The notes below the pieces were generated by a model, which ran no database searches, was not told the DNA's origin, and saw only the letters and a program-made list of their open reading frames with translations. The position numbers were made by a program, and so were the translations under genes. Positions 23,347-35,393 of a stretch of 64,000 nucleotides of DNA are shown here, piece after piece. Position 1 is the first letter of the stretch; each line of letters opens with the position of its first letter. This DNA comes from Timema cristinae (lineage: Eukaryota; Arthropoda; Insecta; Phasmatodea; Timematidae), in assembly GCA_039000515.1 (NCBI GenBank), contig JBCFYV010000001.1:12563928-12627927 (forward strand). The letters are read 5' to 3'.

Positions 23347-23469
23347 AAGCAAACACATTTGTTCAGATTTCAATCTGATGGAACATTTGTGTAAATATAG
23401 AACGTGCTTGGCCTTTCAGCGTTACGTGCTAGTTGTGCTACCAACTCTGTTATCCGGGATATTACATGT

Positions 23470-23690
23470 TTTTATACCCTTTCGGGTTACACGCATATGT
23501 TCTAATTAGGCAAATATGTTAGGGATGAGGAAGGTTGAATTTAGATTAAGTGCACTCACATGTATGTGGAGGGAAAGTGTAAAAGCATTTAGGAAGAAAA
23601 AAAACACTTTATTACATCCAACCGTGATTCGAACCCCAATCCCCCCGTCATCGGCAGGCCAGCCTGTTGCGGGAGTGACGTCATTGAAGT
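23470..23690 (-). mobile_element. SINE family B
   Basis: Minus strand: B box GGTTCGAATCACGG, body pieces and a partly deleted shared tail (GTAACCCGAAAGGGTATAAA). The antisense frame MLGMRKVEFR... is similar to the one over the B copies at 7057 and 57874. Confidence 0.88.
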
Positions 23691-24778
23691 GGGCTTGAAG
23701 TAAAATAAAATTGTTACCCCCTACCCCAACCTTGGAGGGTAAAAACTTGTGACCCAAGTTGAAGTGTAAAACAAGCGCAGTTACCTGGTTAGAACTTGTC
23801 TAACAAGGGTTGTTAGCCGGTTGTCAACCCCAAGACAGAAGCGCTCCTAGCGGTGGTCTGGCTAGTTATCTCTCTCCCAACTTGCAGCGGGCAGGTTTAA
23901 TTAAATTACAGCGGCGAGTTCTCAGCTGGTTAAGGGGGGGAGGGGGGTGATCCGCGGTACAGAGACTGACTCTCACGTGCAGCCGTGGAACCATCTTCCC
24001 ACACCCCACACCCCTCGTTACGGACCTTACACCTTGTAACAACTCGGTCCAGGGATTGCGCGTCCCTAGCCACTGAGTCAAAAGAGAGAGAGAGAGAGAA
24101 AGGTCGTCTTTTTGATCCCTTGGTGAAGTTTTTAACCTTTTTTTCCTCCTCCCCTTAAAATATGTACCATCTCTCTTCCATAGTTTAAAAAAAAGATGGG
24201 GATATGCCTTCCTTTGGGCTCTTGCGAGCGTGTTTGGCCCTCACGAGCTGAGAGCGGACCACTCCTCTCATTCTCACTTACTTTGAGAGTCGCTAGAAAC
24301 TAATAAAATGTCTGTAATAAAAAAAATTGGGTGCGTTTTACATCAATTGAGGTTTATTTCAAGAATTGTTTTTGTTCGTATCGGGGAACCGTGTAGAAGG
24401 GGTATGTATAGGAGGGGGGGGGGGGGGAGATAGTCGAGAGGTTTTCTGTCTAGTTTTATAATTATGTTCAAAAAAAGTTTTGAACTAAAAAACTGCTTGC
24501 ATGACAGTCTCGCATATTAAATATTCTTCCGACTTTTCTATTCTACGCCTTGCGTGTAGACAGACCTGCCATGCATGTCACCGCGTTACGTCTCGAATAT
24601 CTCCTGTTTTAACGGCTTGAATAAATACAAACAAATAACAATAGACACATGCACATTAATATTTATGTGCTAAAACCTAATATAGACCCTATTATATATG
24701 TAGAAAACAGGGTAATTTCTTCACTAATTATTATTATTATTGTTATATATATGTTGCACCAGCAATTATAGTTAAATC
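23691..24778. other. Unassigned spacer
   Basis: An (AG)n tract is at about 24083-24098 and a run of 16 G at about 24412-24428. No recognisable protein or repeat family was found. Confidence 0.5.
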
Positions 24779-24791
24779 TTCATTAGATATA

Positions 24792-24841
24792 TATATTTGC
24801 GTATAACCCGAACGGGTAGTAAGACGCGGTGCTAATAATAA
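24792..24841 (+). mobile_element. SINE tail only, with 13-bp TSD
   Basis: About 50 bp holding only the shared 3' tail (GTATAACCCGAACGGGTAGT, AAGACGCGGTGC) and TAA repeats. It is flanked by an exact TSD, TTCATTAGATATA, at 24779-24791 and 24842-24854. It is a complete insertion of an extremely 5'-truncated copy, from any of the tail-sharing SINEs or from the partner LINE. Confidence 0.92.
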
Positions 24842-24854
24842 TTCATTAGATATA

Positions 24855-25280
24855 AAGAAAAAGAAAATATTTCACTGGATATAGCAAGTTTTTAAAGCAA
24901 CACCAAAGCTTACCAACTAGACCGACCATCAGTGAAAACAAGTATACACCCGTGAAAACATTCGGCTCCCTAAATGTGAACGGCAAGGGGAATTTTAATA
25001 CCGAACGTTAATAAATTCGACCGAATACGTTCGATACCCTTTATTCGAATAGTATGTACGCACCTTTAACACATCAGACCCGTATGTGCCCAGCTTTCAC
25101 GTAGAAACTATTAAAACAAGCCTATCTATGTCATAAAAAGGGATTGAACGCCACGAAGAAATGTTCTTAAGCTGTAGATTTGAACAACTGTCGCTAGGCT
25201 TACCTACAAACACCTGTGAATTGACAAGTAACAAAGTTGACTTAGGTGGTTTTTCGCCGGAGTATGGCGAGTTTTTTTAA
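24855..25280. other. Unassigned spacer
   Basis: No feature recognised. It ends in a T run that may be part of the next SINE's TSD. Confidence 0.5.
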
Positions 25281-25571
25281 TTATTATTATTAACACCGCG
25301 TCTTACTGCCCGTTCGGGTTATACGCACTTACACTAATGTGTAATGGTAGGGTGATTGTGAGATGAAATGGAGGACCTACAGTTTAACGTGGAATCCAAA
25401 CCACGGTGGAGGCCTGGCATTCCCCACATTCACAAGTTGTGATTAATACACGTCTTGTCAAAGGTGAAGGAAAGGGTTTGGCAATGAGATAAATCTGTGC
25501 CGAGACCAAGGATTGAACCCGGACCCCCAGCACAGAAGTCCAACACCTTACCCCTAGACCGCCAGGTCACC
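25281..25571 (-). mobile_element. SINE family A, full length
   Basis: Minus strand: head GGTGACCTGGCGGTCTAGGG, B box GGTTCAATCCTTGG, full body, shared tail and (TAA)n. Possible TSD TTTTTTTA on both sides is low-complexity. Confidence 0.93.
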
Positions 25572-25754
25572 TTTTTTTAGTTAATATAGTAAACAATGCC
25601 TGAATAGTTGTAAGGTACTTTATTTCAAACAATAAATTACATGATATTAAAACTATTTATCCCAGACTTTCACGCAAATTTATCAATGAGGGTATATTTG
25701 GGAAAAAAGAAAGAATAAAAAAATCTATTTTTAACATTTGAGGGTTTTTTAAGA

Positions 25755-25844
25755 ACAGTCTTTTTTTCTTGGTTCCACTATGATATAGTTTATAAGATAG
25801 GTTCCATAGTGTAATCAGTCAAGGTAAGACTGCCACCTTTCAGG
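25755..25844. repeat. Hairpin element H, single inverted copy
   Basis: The reverse complement has CAGTCTTACCTTGACTGATT then ACACTATGG, a loop with TCTTATAAACTATA and CATAGTGG. It matches 23193-23265 over about 85 bp. The outer arms (about 29 nt) are imperfectly complementary. It could be a small MITE or a transcribed hairpin. Confidence 0.8.
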
Positions 25845-26629
25845 ATAAACGAAGTGTACATATGGTAACTTAATCAATTCGGTGTAAACTTCAAATGCAG
25901 TCTATATTGCAACACAAGCTACATACTTTTACCAGATTAATATAAATACTTATCTACATCTAAATTTAAATACTATAATATAGAAAATAAATGTATTATA
26001 ATATATATCATATTTGTTGAGTGGTTTTTAAAAATTATTGCTACACAATCGTTTACAAATGGAAATGTCGTCCTGTTTTACTTCATAGGCAGCCTTCGTT
26101 GTATTCCTCGCTTACATATTATTGATAATGTGTGTGTGTGTGCACGCGCGTTCATGTGTGTGTGTTGTCTCTGTTTTGAGAAGAGAGAAAGAAGGTTTTC
26201 AATTCATCACTTTACTTTTAACAAAATATCGATAACTGCAAATCCGTTTTTTATTTTTTTTTAAATGGGAGGGAAAAGATAACTTTTCTGTTTTCAATAC
26301 GGCGTGAGAAATGTTTTTGGAAGTGCAATATTTTTTTTTTACCCCTTTGGTTCAATTTCCCGCCGCATGAGTTGTGTGAGCGCTGAGGGCGGAGACGTCC
26401 GCCGGGATTTACTTCAACAACGGCCTTTTTTAAAAAAATTTAAGTTTGGTTTATGAGGCTTGACTTTTTACCAATATGAATTTATGAACATATTTTTAGT
26501 GCTGGTTTGCCCACAAGTTTGAGTTGGCAAACAAAAACCTTATTAATCACGTCTATAAAATTAATGTGTTGTATAAACACTGGTTCCAGTTTCATTTTAA
26601 CTACTACATCCGATCAGCTCTGGATCGCT
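25845..26629. other. Unassigned AT-rich spacer
   Basis: A (GT)n-rich tract is at about 26131-26165. No gene or repeat family recognised. Confidence 0.5.
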
Positions 26630-27535
26630 CTATGAAATACACTATTTACTTCTCTATGCGATACACTATTTACTTCTCTTTGAAATACATTATTTACTTC
26701 TCTATGCAATCTAATATTTACTTCTCTTTGAAATACATTATGTACTTCTCTGTGCAATCCAATATTCACTTCTCTCTTTCTCTATGCGATACACTATTTA
26801 CTTCTCTTTGAAATACATTATTTACTTCTTTAGCCAATCCAATATTTACTTCTCTTTGAAATACATTATTTAATTCTCTATGCAATCCAATATTTACTTC
26901 TCTTTGAAATACATTATTTACTTCTCTATGCAATCCAATATTTACTTCTCTTTGAAATACATTATGTACTTCTCTGTGCAATCCAATATTTACTTCTCTA
27001 TGTGATACACTTTACTTCTCTTTGAAATACATTATTTACTTCTTTAGCCAATCCAATATTTACTTCTCTTTGAAATACATTATTTACTTCTCTTTGAAAT
27101 ACATTATTTACTTCTCTGTGCAATCCAATATTTACTTCTCTGTGCAGTCCAATATTTACTTCTCTTTGAAATACATTATTTACTTCTCTATGCGATCCAA
27201 TATTTACTTCTCTTTGAAATACATTATTTACTTCTCAATGCGATCCAATATTTACTTCTCTTTGAAATACATTATTTACTTCTCTGTGCAATCCAATATT
27301 TACTTCTCTGTGCAGTCCAATATTTACTTCTCTTTGAAATACATTATTTACTTCTCTATGCGATCCAATATTTACTTCTCTTTGAAATACATTATTTACT
27401 TCTCTATGCGATCCAATATTTACTTCTCTTTGAAATACATTATTTACTTCTCTATGCGATCCAATATTTACTTCTCTTTGAAATACATTATTTACTTCTC
27501 TATTCGATCCAATATTTACTTTTCTATTAATTCCT
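26630..27535. repeat. 24-bp minisatellite with 48-bp dimer period
   Basis: Two related 24-mers alternate: TACTTCTCTTTGAAATACAT plus TATT, and TACTTCTCTATGCGATCCAA plus TATT. About 38 monomers are present. The right half is the more regular dimer array, and the left half carries more variants and extra inserts. The 16-codon period generates the apparent 180-residue plus-strand protein (IYFSLKYIIYFS...), which I treat as an artefact. Confidence 0.95.
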
Positions 27536-28342
27536 CTATACGACTCTTTAAATTATTCAAATAAAATGGGAATTTCTTCCTGAAAACCTGATGAAAAAGC
27601 AGGGGCTTTAGTAATAGGAAAATAGTGGTAGCCCTGCTCGACCTATCTGGGAGGGTTATTGGGGCCTGGAACCTACCACGGTGTAGCGGGCGGGATAAAA
27701 TTTCCCAAGCCGTAAGCCACACCAGTTAGTTAATTAATTACTAACCGCACTTAATAAACCAAAATTTGCGGGCGGAACTCAAGAAGTTAAATATTCCCCC
27801 ACCCCTTCCAACCAACCTGATGTCCTGACCTCTAGTGAGAGATACCATCGACCCTGCCGTCATTGTGGGATTCTATCTACTTTGCTCGTGGTGGTCACAG
27901 TTTAAATATTGCAAACGGAAGACTCTACTAGATTTTTTTTTTTATTCCACCAGATTAATTAATTCTTCCCCTCAGTTTGGTGGGGAGTTCAGCGCTTCTG
28001 CGGTTGGGAGAACTCACCTTTAAATAAGCACTTTCCAGAACTTTCTCATAGTTTTTTGCCTTCACCCCACCCTCTCCCCGTTTACCCGGGTAAGAGAAAA
28101 GACTACTCTGAAATTATTTGTGCGTTCCTTTTAACTCTATTTTTTTTTTTTAGATAATAAATTGCTAATCTCAACCAGAGCCAAAATAGTTCTCTCTTTA
28201 ATTATGTGGTTGACGTCGGTAATCTGGGGGAGGGGAATCAAACCTGACCACGGCCAACAAATTTATACTGGGCACAATAGAAATCTGTAGCACAACTTCC
28301 TTTGGAATGGGAAATAAATGTTTCGGGCCCATTTTTCCCTAT
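27536..28342. other. Unassigned spacer
   Basis: No tRNA-like boxes, arrays or recognisable protein. Confidence 0.5.
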
Positions 28343-28565
28343 CATTACGTTTTAATACCTGTTAAGGTGTATGCATATATACAAATTACGCCAACAAACT
28401 ACAGATGAAGGTTGAATTTAGAGGAAGCGTACCGGAATTTGCGTGGAGGGCAAGTTTTAAACCCATTTAGGAATAAACACCCTCCGGGTCTCTAACCCCG
28501 ATATCCCTGTAGTTGGCAATCTAGTATATTGCGATAGTGACGCCTTAGACCATGCGGCCACTGAA
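28343..28565 (-). mobile_element. SINE family B, diverged
   Basis: Minus strand: head GTGGCCGCATGGTCTAAGGC, a B box lost by mutation (GGGGTTAGAGACCC), body CGCAAATTCCGGTACGCTTC and a degraded tail. Confidence 0.82.
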
Positions 28566-29032
28566 TCAGGCTATCACATGTTGATTGAAAATTCTAAGAA
28601 GATATATAAAAGAAATTATACAACACCGTTCAGAAGAAAAAAAAATTGTAGGAAATTTCTCGCTCACTCGTAGAAATTCAGTGGGGACAGCAATGGAAAC
28701 AGCCGCGCTTATTCAAGAACACGGGCTTACTCCCAGATGAAGCGGTCTGGTGACACTAACCGGATGTACCAAGAAACTCGTCAAACTAACATCCGGGCCG
28801 CATACTCTCGACTGAGTTTATCCTCAAGCCCTTGACACCGGCAAACCAGACAGGACGTCTGATCTCGAGGGAAAAACGATTAAATGTTGTCGTCTTGTCT
28901 GGAATATCAAGACAACTCTAGAAATAACTTCTAGGTGCATTTAGTTTTCAAACATTTTCAGGGGTTGAGTCTCTGGACAACCCTTTGACCTGGTGGCACT
29001 TATAAGGTTCCACCGCCACTGGGTGTAGCACA
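28566..29032. other. Unassigned spacer
   Basis: Nothing recognised. Confidence 0.5.
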
Positions 29033-29046
29033 TTTGTTTACTGCAT

Positions 29047-29334
29047 TGTTATTATCACCGCGTCTTACTACCCGTTCGGGTTATACGCACTTACGCTAAT
29101 GTGTAATGGTAGGGTGATTGTGAGATGAAATGGAGGACCTACAGTTTAACGTGGAATCCGAACCACGGTGGAGGCCTGGCACTCCACACACATTCACAAG
29201 TTGTGATTAATACACGTCTTGTCAGAGGTGAAGGAATGGTTTGGTAATCAGATAAATCTGTGCCAGGACCGAGGATTGAGCCCCGGACCCCAGCACAGAA
29301 GTCTGACACCTTACCCCTAGACCGCCAGGTCACC
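29047..29334 (-). mobile_element. SINE family A, full length, with TSD
   Basis: Complete head (GGTGACCTGGCGGTCTAGGG), B box GGCTCAATCCTCGG, body and shared tail. The (TAA)n is short. Flanks TTTGTTTACTGCAT (29033-29046) and TTTGTTACTGCAT (29335-29347) form a TSD differing by one T. Confidence 0.93.
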
Positions 29335-29347
29335 TTTGTTACTGCAT

Positions 29348-30099
29348 ATAATTGTTTAGCTTCTATTAGCTCTCTACTCATAACTGAGCTCACAACACAA
29401 GTAGAACAACCACTTTCTGATAAAAACATTAAAAAGTGCGATGATGTAGAGTAATTCCAGGGTTGTGCCCTGAACTATTTATTTTTTGAGGGTGAAGGGA
29501 GGGTTCCTATATGTGTGGGATCTTAGTGAAGTCTCTCTAACAGGAGATGGTTAGGGTTGATTTTTATTTGGCAAAGACTCGTCTTGAAATAATATGAAGT
29601 GTTTTTAAGACATAATACAGGCTGTGTATGATATGAACCAAGCATTGAGTAGAATACTTACTAACAATAGGCCTACTTGCCTAGGTACTTACTTTATTTG
29701 TTGGCTGGTTATGCACATGTGTTAAAAAATATTGTCATTCAATATATTTTGTTTAGAGCATTAACAAGCGAAGGAGGAGCCTTTTAAAAAATAATTAAAC
29801 GTGCTTGTTCGTGTGTGTGTGTCAGAAAAACCAGTCGGTATGCTGGAATTGTATTATACAGTTTGTGTGGCCAACCTGATTATATCCTGAAACCGAGACT
29901 CTAGGTATGTTCCTCTGTTGTTTGTTCAGTTGGGTGGGGGTGAGGTCCAGTGCTACAGCACCCCCTCCCCCTGACTCCTGCAGTGTATTGATGGTTCTGG
30001 TGCTAATGGTAATGCGGCACGTGACCCCAAAGTATCAATCGTGCTTCACCTCAGCAGTCGCAACATCCGGCCCCGACACGTAGGACGGTACCTGCATTT
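29348..30099. other. Unassigned spacer
   Basis: No supported feature. A short GT-rich run is near 29812-29822. Confidence 0.5.
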
Positions 30100-30365
30100 A
30101 CAAACTAGGTATTAGTTCAGGGGGTAGGACGCTGGTCACATGTTCTAGGGAGTCAATCTCGTCTGTAACTACGAGTGATGGTGGGAGGGAGGGGAGGTCA
30201 TAATCACGGCTGGGTGTACCGAGGGGCTTTTTTCTGCTAAATGGATTACCACTCTCCCTCGACGCGAATGCGGGTAGTTTCCTCTACATTCCTACCTTCA
30301 TCATGCCTGCCCCGTTAGTGTAATTAAATGTGGCTATCCCGGCTGGGTGGTAAGACGCAGAACAT
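30100..30365 (+). mobile_element. SINE family B-like, strongly diverged
   Basis: Body order is preserved: CTGGGTGTACCGAGGGGC, CTAAATGGATTACCACTCTC, GCGAATGCGGGTAG, TTCCTCTACATTC, TTAGTGTAATTAAA. The tail is degraded (GGCTGGGTGGTAAGACGCAG). The head is barely recognisable. Confidence 0.72.
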
Positions 30366-30993
30366 GGATTGAGTGCCTCTATGAACTGTTAGTGGCTTCT
30401 CAATCTACCAAACTCCAGACCCTTGATTTACCCATTTTTAAAAGATAACCAATCAAATGTACTATAGTTAGAGTCTGTAACAGAACCCTTGATCAGCACG
30501 TGTGCTATCCACAGGTGAAATATATCAACCTCACAGCGCCCTCTGTTTGATGGACATAGTCCTCTCTTGCGCCAGACTAAGAGACGAGGCGTTTGGGAGG
30601 CTGAAGACTGGACCATTAGTCTATTAGAGGCAGACACTGAAGAATGAAACCACCGGGCTGAGAAGCTTCGCTCCGAATGGCTTTAGATTTAGAGGGGGAT
30701 GGTTCTGATGAGTAACATAGTGGTGTTGAAGAACAAAGAGTGTAACTAGGGTCCTATGTTCTCTAAAGTTCCCACCATGTTCCTCACATGTCGCTCCATC
30801 CCTACATCCTCTCGTTTAACATGAATGAGCCTCCAAGGTACGACACCAACCATTGTCTGATGGACACAGGAAGCGGTCAGGCCAACCAACTTAACCGACA
30901 GTTTCCAATATTTCCTGACATGACCTTTTAATTCATAATTATATTTTAAAATAGAAGTGGAATACTATATAAAGAGAAATAAACAGAATTGTG
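30366..30993. other. Unassigned spacer
   Basis: Nothing recognised. Confidence 0.45.
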
Positions 30994-31222
30994 ATTGTGG
31001 TGATTGTGAGATGAAATGGAGGACCTACAGTTTAACGTGGAATCCGAACCACGGTGGAGGCCTGGCATTCCCCACATTCACAAGTTGTTATTAATACACG
31101 TCTTGTCAGAGGTGAAGGAAGGGTTTGGTAATCAGATAAATCTGTGCCGGGACCGAGGATTGAACCCCTGACCCCGAGCACAGAAGTCCGACAACTTACC
31201 CCTAGACTACCACAGGTCACCT
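30994..31222 (-). mobile_element. SINE family A lacking the shared 3' tail
   Basis: Head and body are present and close to consensus (AGTTTAACGTGGAATCCGAA, AGACTACCACAGGTCACC), but the copy stops at GTGATTGTGAGATG and lacks the tail and (TAA)n. A later deletion or a template jump is more likely than normal insertion. Confidence 0.85.
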
Positions 31223-32596
31223 CATTCCAAATAAAATACCGATACTCGAGTTTTTTAAAACAAATAATTGGTCTTATGTAATACTCGTATCTTCTTACAT
31301 TAAAGACTGAGATTATACAGGATGTGCGAAAATAATATTTACAATGACAACATTTGGGTGAATAGCGAATCACTTATGTTGATCATCTAGAATTTGTATA
31401 ACTTTGTCAATTTTGTAAATAAAACAACTTAGGGTTTTCTTTTTCTGCATTTCCTTGATTGGTAATTATGTGAGTGTTAGAGATTTTCCAATTATTTTCA
31501 AAGTTGTAAAGATAATTTTCAGTCACACTGTTTATTTTAATGTAATTGTATGGACAGTACATACTATTGTAGCCTACTAATGTTCTTTCTCGTTCATTAC
31601 AATTAGTTTCAAACGATGTTTTAATCATAATAAAAGCGAAACTTAAGCTTCTCTTGTGAAGCGCGCTCTTAACCTGAAACAACGCTCACACCTGTCTGTA
31701 AGATATGTAATCACGGGCCATGATTATCCCCACGTAGACGAAACCAGGTGGGGGACGTGGAATTGTTGTAGTTTTGTACTGCACATGTCGTGTCCAAAAC
31801 CACTGCTCTATCTCTATCCATTGCTTGGGGCTTGGTCCATTGTGGCACTCCCTGCTCCTGGGGCTTATGCAGGACGCAGAACTCCGATGGGTCGCGGGAC
31901 AGAGAGGGTTGAAAATCCTCTCCTCCGTAGTAATTTTTGGACTAGCCCACAAACGAAATTGCTTTCCCTGGTTTCGCGTGTGTTCTAGTTCGTTGATAAT
32001 TGTTTCTTCTGCAGTCCCTTAACTTTCCCTGGGGGGGGTGGGTGGGGGTGAATTCCTGTAGAAGATGGCGGGCAGGAATGCGGGCGACTGTCGAGAACAC
32101 ATTGTTGTTTTCCACTCTCAATTACAAAACCAGTGATTACATACCTTAGCCCGGAAAATCGTGGTTTCAGCCGGTTGGGCTTTCCGAAAGTGTTCACACA
32201 CTCCTTCCAAGCGAATGTTGATGCAGACTCATACGCCCTCTTCATCCTTAGTCTATAAAAGAGAGCTATAATATAGCTTGCCAATAAACGTGTGTTAAGG
32301 AAATCAGGCCATTACAACTTTCATCCCACGATATGTTTTATATATCTTTTTAATCAAAATACTCTTAGCGATAGAAAAATTAAAATGTCGTATTTAAGTG
32401 ACGTCATTGGTGCATCCCAAGCGCCGCCGTGGTGTATTGATGATGCTCTGAAAGGAAAAGTTAGTGAGTTCAATCCCCGTACAAGGTTTAGTTTTAATAG
32501 TTTGAATGTAGAGGTGACTGGAAACAGCGCCAGGGACATTGATCGTACACTTTATCTAGTTCTCATTTTGTTTATTTTGTTTGTTTAACTTACTTT
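31223..32596. other. Unassigned spacer with weak tRNA-like stretch
   Basis: At about 32405-32490 an A-box-like CCGTGGTGTATTGATGATGC is followed by GAGTTCAATCCCC, a possible SINE head remnant. Overlapping frames of about 80-113 codons in 31407-32588 match no family I know, and none carries a clear domain. Confidence 0.35.
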
Positions 32597-32901
32597 GGTT
32601 GACCTGGCGGTCTAGGGGGTGAGGTGTCTGATTTATGTGCTAGGGTCCGGGGTCCAATCCTCGCTCCCGGCACAGATTTATCTGATTATCAAAACCCTTC
32701 TTTCACCTCTGACAAGACGTGTATTAATCACAACTTGTGAATGTGGAGAATGCCAGGCCTCCACCGTGGTTCGGATCCCATGTTAAACTGTAGGTCCTCC
32801 ATTTCATCTCATAATCACCCTACCATTACACATTAGCCTAAGTGCGTATAACCCGGACGGGTAGTAAGACGCGGTGCTAATAAAATAATAATAATAATAA
32901 T
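32597..32901 (+). mobile_element. SINE family A, full length
   Basis: Head TTGACCTGGCGGTCTAGGGG, B box GGGTCCAATCCTCG, body, tail with CCCGGACGGGTAGTAAGACG and a long (TAA)n. No clear TSD seen. Confidence 0.93.
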
Positions 32902-33219
32902 AGTTTTCTCCCTTTGCTCTTGTTCTTCATCGCTCCCATGATAAAAACCTCATTATTATTAATATTTTTATTTCATCCAGTCTTTATAGAAACCAAAACA
33001 GGCGTAGCATTTCGGCATTCTTCTTTGCATTACGTTTATTGTTATTATGATCTCTCTCTCTTTGCCTTCTCCCCTTTTCTCCCGTCTTTCGTCGAGGTCC
33101 CCCCCCCTCATGACTCCCCTCTTTTTGACATTTGTCTGAGTTGGCACGAGCTAGCACAGCCCGTGTGGGGTTGGATCAGGGGTAGCAATGTGCAACATTC
33201 TCGCCTTCTGGAAGTTTAT
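32902..33219. other. Unassigned spacer
   Basis: A 111-codon frame at 32914-33249 is hydrophobic at first but runs into the array and matches nothing I know. Confidence 0.4.
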
Positions 33220-34353
33220 AGGATGTGTTTTTTAGGAGGTGATACCTAGCTTGGTGGTTTATAGGAGGCGATACCTAGCTTGGTGGTTTATAGGAGGCGA
33301 TACCTAGCTTGATGGTTTATAGGAGGCGATACCTAGCTTGGTGGTTTATAGAGACGATACCTAGCTTGGTGGTTTATAGGAAGCGATACCTAGCTTGGTG
33401 GTTTATAGGAGGCGATACCTAGCTTGGTGGTTTATAGGAGACGATACCTAGCTTGGTGGTTTATAGGAGGCGATACTTAGCTTGGTGTTTATAGAGCGAT
33501 ACTTAGCTTGGTGTTTATAGGAAGCGATACCTAGCTTGGTGGTTTATAGGAGGCGATACCTAGCTTGGTGGTTTATAGGAGGCGATACCTAGCTTGGTGG
33601 TTTATAGGAGGCGATACCTAGCTTGGTGTTTATAGGAGGTGATACCTAGCTAGGTGGTTATAGGAGGCGATACTTAGCTTGGTGTTTATAGGAGGCGATA
33701 CTTAGCTTGGTGGTTTATAGGAGGCGATACCTAGCTTGGTGGTTTATAGGAGGCGATACCTAGCTTGGTGGTTTATAGGAGGCGATACCTAGCTTGGTGG
33801 TTTATAGGAGGCGATACTTAGCTTGGTGGTTTATAGGAGGCGATACTTAGCTTGGTGTTTATAGGAGGCGATTCTTAGCTTGGTGGTTTATAGGAGGCGA
33901 TACCTAGCTTGGTGTTTTATAGGAGGCGATACCTAGCTTGGTGTTTTATAGGAGGCGATACCTAGCTTGGTGTTTATAAGAGGCGATACCTAGCTTGGTG
34001 GTTTATAGGAGGCGATACCTAGCTTGGTGGTTTATAGGAGGCGATACCTAGCTTGGTGGTTTATAGGAGGCGATACCTAGCTTGGTGGTTTATAGGAGGC
34101 GATACCTAGCTTGGTGGTTTATAGGAGGCGATACCTAGCTTGGTGGTTTATAGAGACGATACCTAGCTTGGTGGTTTATAGGAGGCGATACCTAGCTTGG
34201 TGGTTTATAGGAGGCGATACCTAGCTTGGTGTTTATAGGAGCGATACCTAGCTTGGTGGTTTATAGGAGGCGATACCTAGCTTGGTGGTTTATAGGAGGC
34301 GATACCTAGCTTGGTGGTTTATAGGAGGCGATACCTAGCTTGGTGGTTTATAG
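33220..34353. repeat. 29-bp minisatellite (first family), about 39 copies
   Basis: The unit is GGTGGTTTATAGGAGGCGAT plus ACCTAGCTT. Variants include TACTTAGCTT, GGTGTTTATAG (one G lost), GAGACGAT and GAAGCGAT. The GGTGTTTAT and TACTTAG variants cluster near 33470-33530, 33620-33710 and 33840-33990, which suggests block duplications. Confidence 0.95.
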
Positions 34354-34356
34354 TAG

Positions 34357-34476
34357 ATAATATTGACCTCTATCTTCCAGGTCAGAGTCAGACACGCTAA
34401 CCTTGTGGCTAGGAGATATTGGCCTCTATCTCCCAGGTCAGAGTCAGACACGCTAACCTTGCGGCTAGGAGATATC
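34357..34476. repeat. 56-bp tandem duplication
   Basis: Two copies contain GGTCAGAGTCAGACACGCTA, starting at 34380 and 34436. They directly follow the 29-bp array but share no sequence with it. Confidence 0.9.
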
Positions 34477-34971
34477 GGGTCACCATTTCTCCATCACGGA
34501 GTGTACAGTTTCAAGGGTTGAGCAAATGACTTCCCCCTTCCCTCCACCCTAACCCCTCTTGAAAGCCACCCTCGGTTTTTTAACGACATACTTTCCCCTT
34601 CTCACTGAGGGAGTCAACGAGTCCTGTTTGTTTCCCGTGATCCCCACCAGTCAGCGCCACGGGTGTATGTGGGATCACTAATTAACGTCCGGTAATGAGT
34701 CCCCGCCTCATGTTCACACAGCGCCTTCCAGATGGTTTGTCCTTCGATAACAGTCCTCGTGTTGAGCGCATGACCAATAACAACATATACTGCAGTTTCT
34801 GGAGACTATCTCAGTGGTGAGGGGGGTGGGGGGGATGATAAATATATTCTCTAGCGATGCACCACTGACTTTTGTTAATAATATGGGAATAGGAGGGTGC
34901 AAAATGTCAGTCAAAGCCGAAGGTCAAAATCTCCTTCGCTTAGATATCCACAGTAACTTTCGCATTTTTTT
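34477..34971. other. Unassigned spacer
   Basis: Nothing recognised. Confidence 0.45.
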
Positions 34972-35071
34972 TAGCGTAGTTTTTTACTAACCGTTCAGGT
35001 TAAACACAAATGTATGTACTAATTTACGCTGACGTGCAAGGGATGAGAAAGGTTGAATTTAGATTAAAGTG

Positions 35072-35381
35072 AGGGGTGACCTGGTGGTCTAGGGGTAAGA
35101 TGTCAAGACTTCTGTGCTGGGGTCCGAGGTTCAGTCCTCGGTCCCGGCACAGATTTATCTGTTTGCCAAACCCTTCCTTCACCTCTCACAAGACGTGTAT
35201 TAAACACAACTTGTGGATGTGAGGAATGCCAGGCCTCCACCGTGGTTCGGATCCCACGTTAAACTGTAGGTCCTTCATTTCATATCACAATCGCCCTACC
35301 ATTACACATTAGCGTAGGTGCGTATAACCCGAACGGGTAGTAAGACGCGGTGCTAATAATAATAATAGTAATAATAATAAT
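35072..35381 (+). mobile_element. SINE family A inside a B SINE, with TSD
   Basis: Full-length A: head GGTGACCTGGTGGTCTAGGG, B box AGGTTCAGTCCTCGG, body, tail and (TAA)n. Exact 11-bp TSD AGATTAAAGTG at 35061-35071 and 35382-35392. Confidence 0.95.
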
Positions 35382-35393
35382 AGATTAAAGTGG

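Noticed and set aside
26524..27564. Repetitive proteins IYFSLKYI... and its antisense partner
   Set aside because: They are direct readings of the 24/48-bp array on both strands, with no start context or unique sequence.
32292..32588. 98-codon open frame as a small gene
   Set aside because: No recognisable domain. It covers a tRNA-like stretch and ends next to a SINE. Chance is the simplest explanation.
33220..34353. CRISPR array (first 29-bp family)
   Set aside because: Units are contiguous with no spacers, as in a minisatellite.
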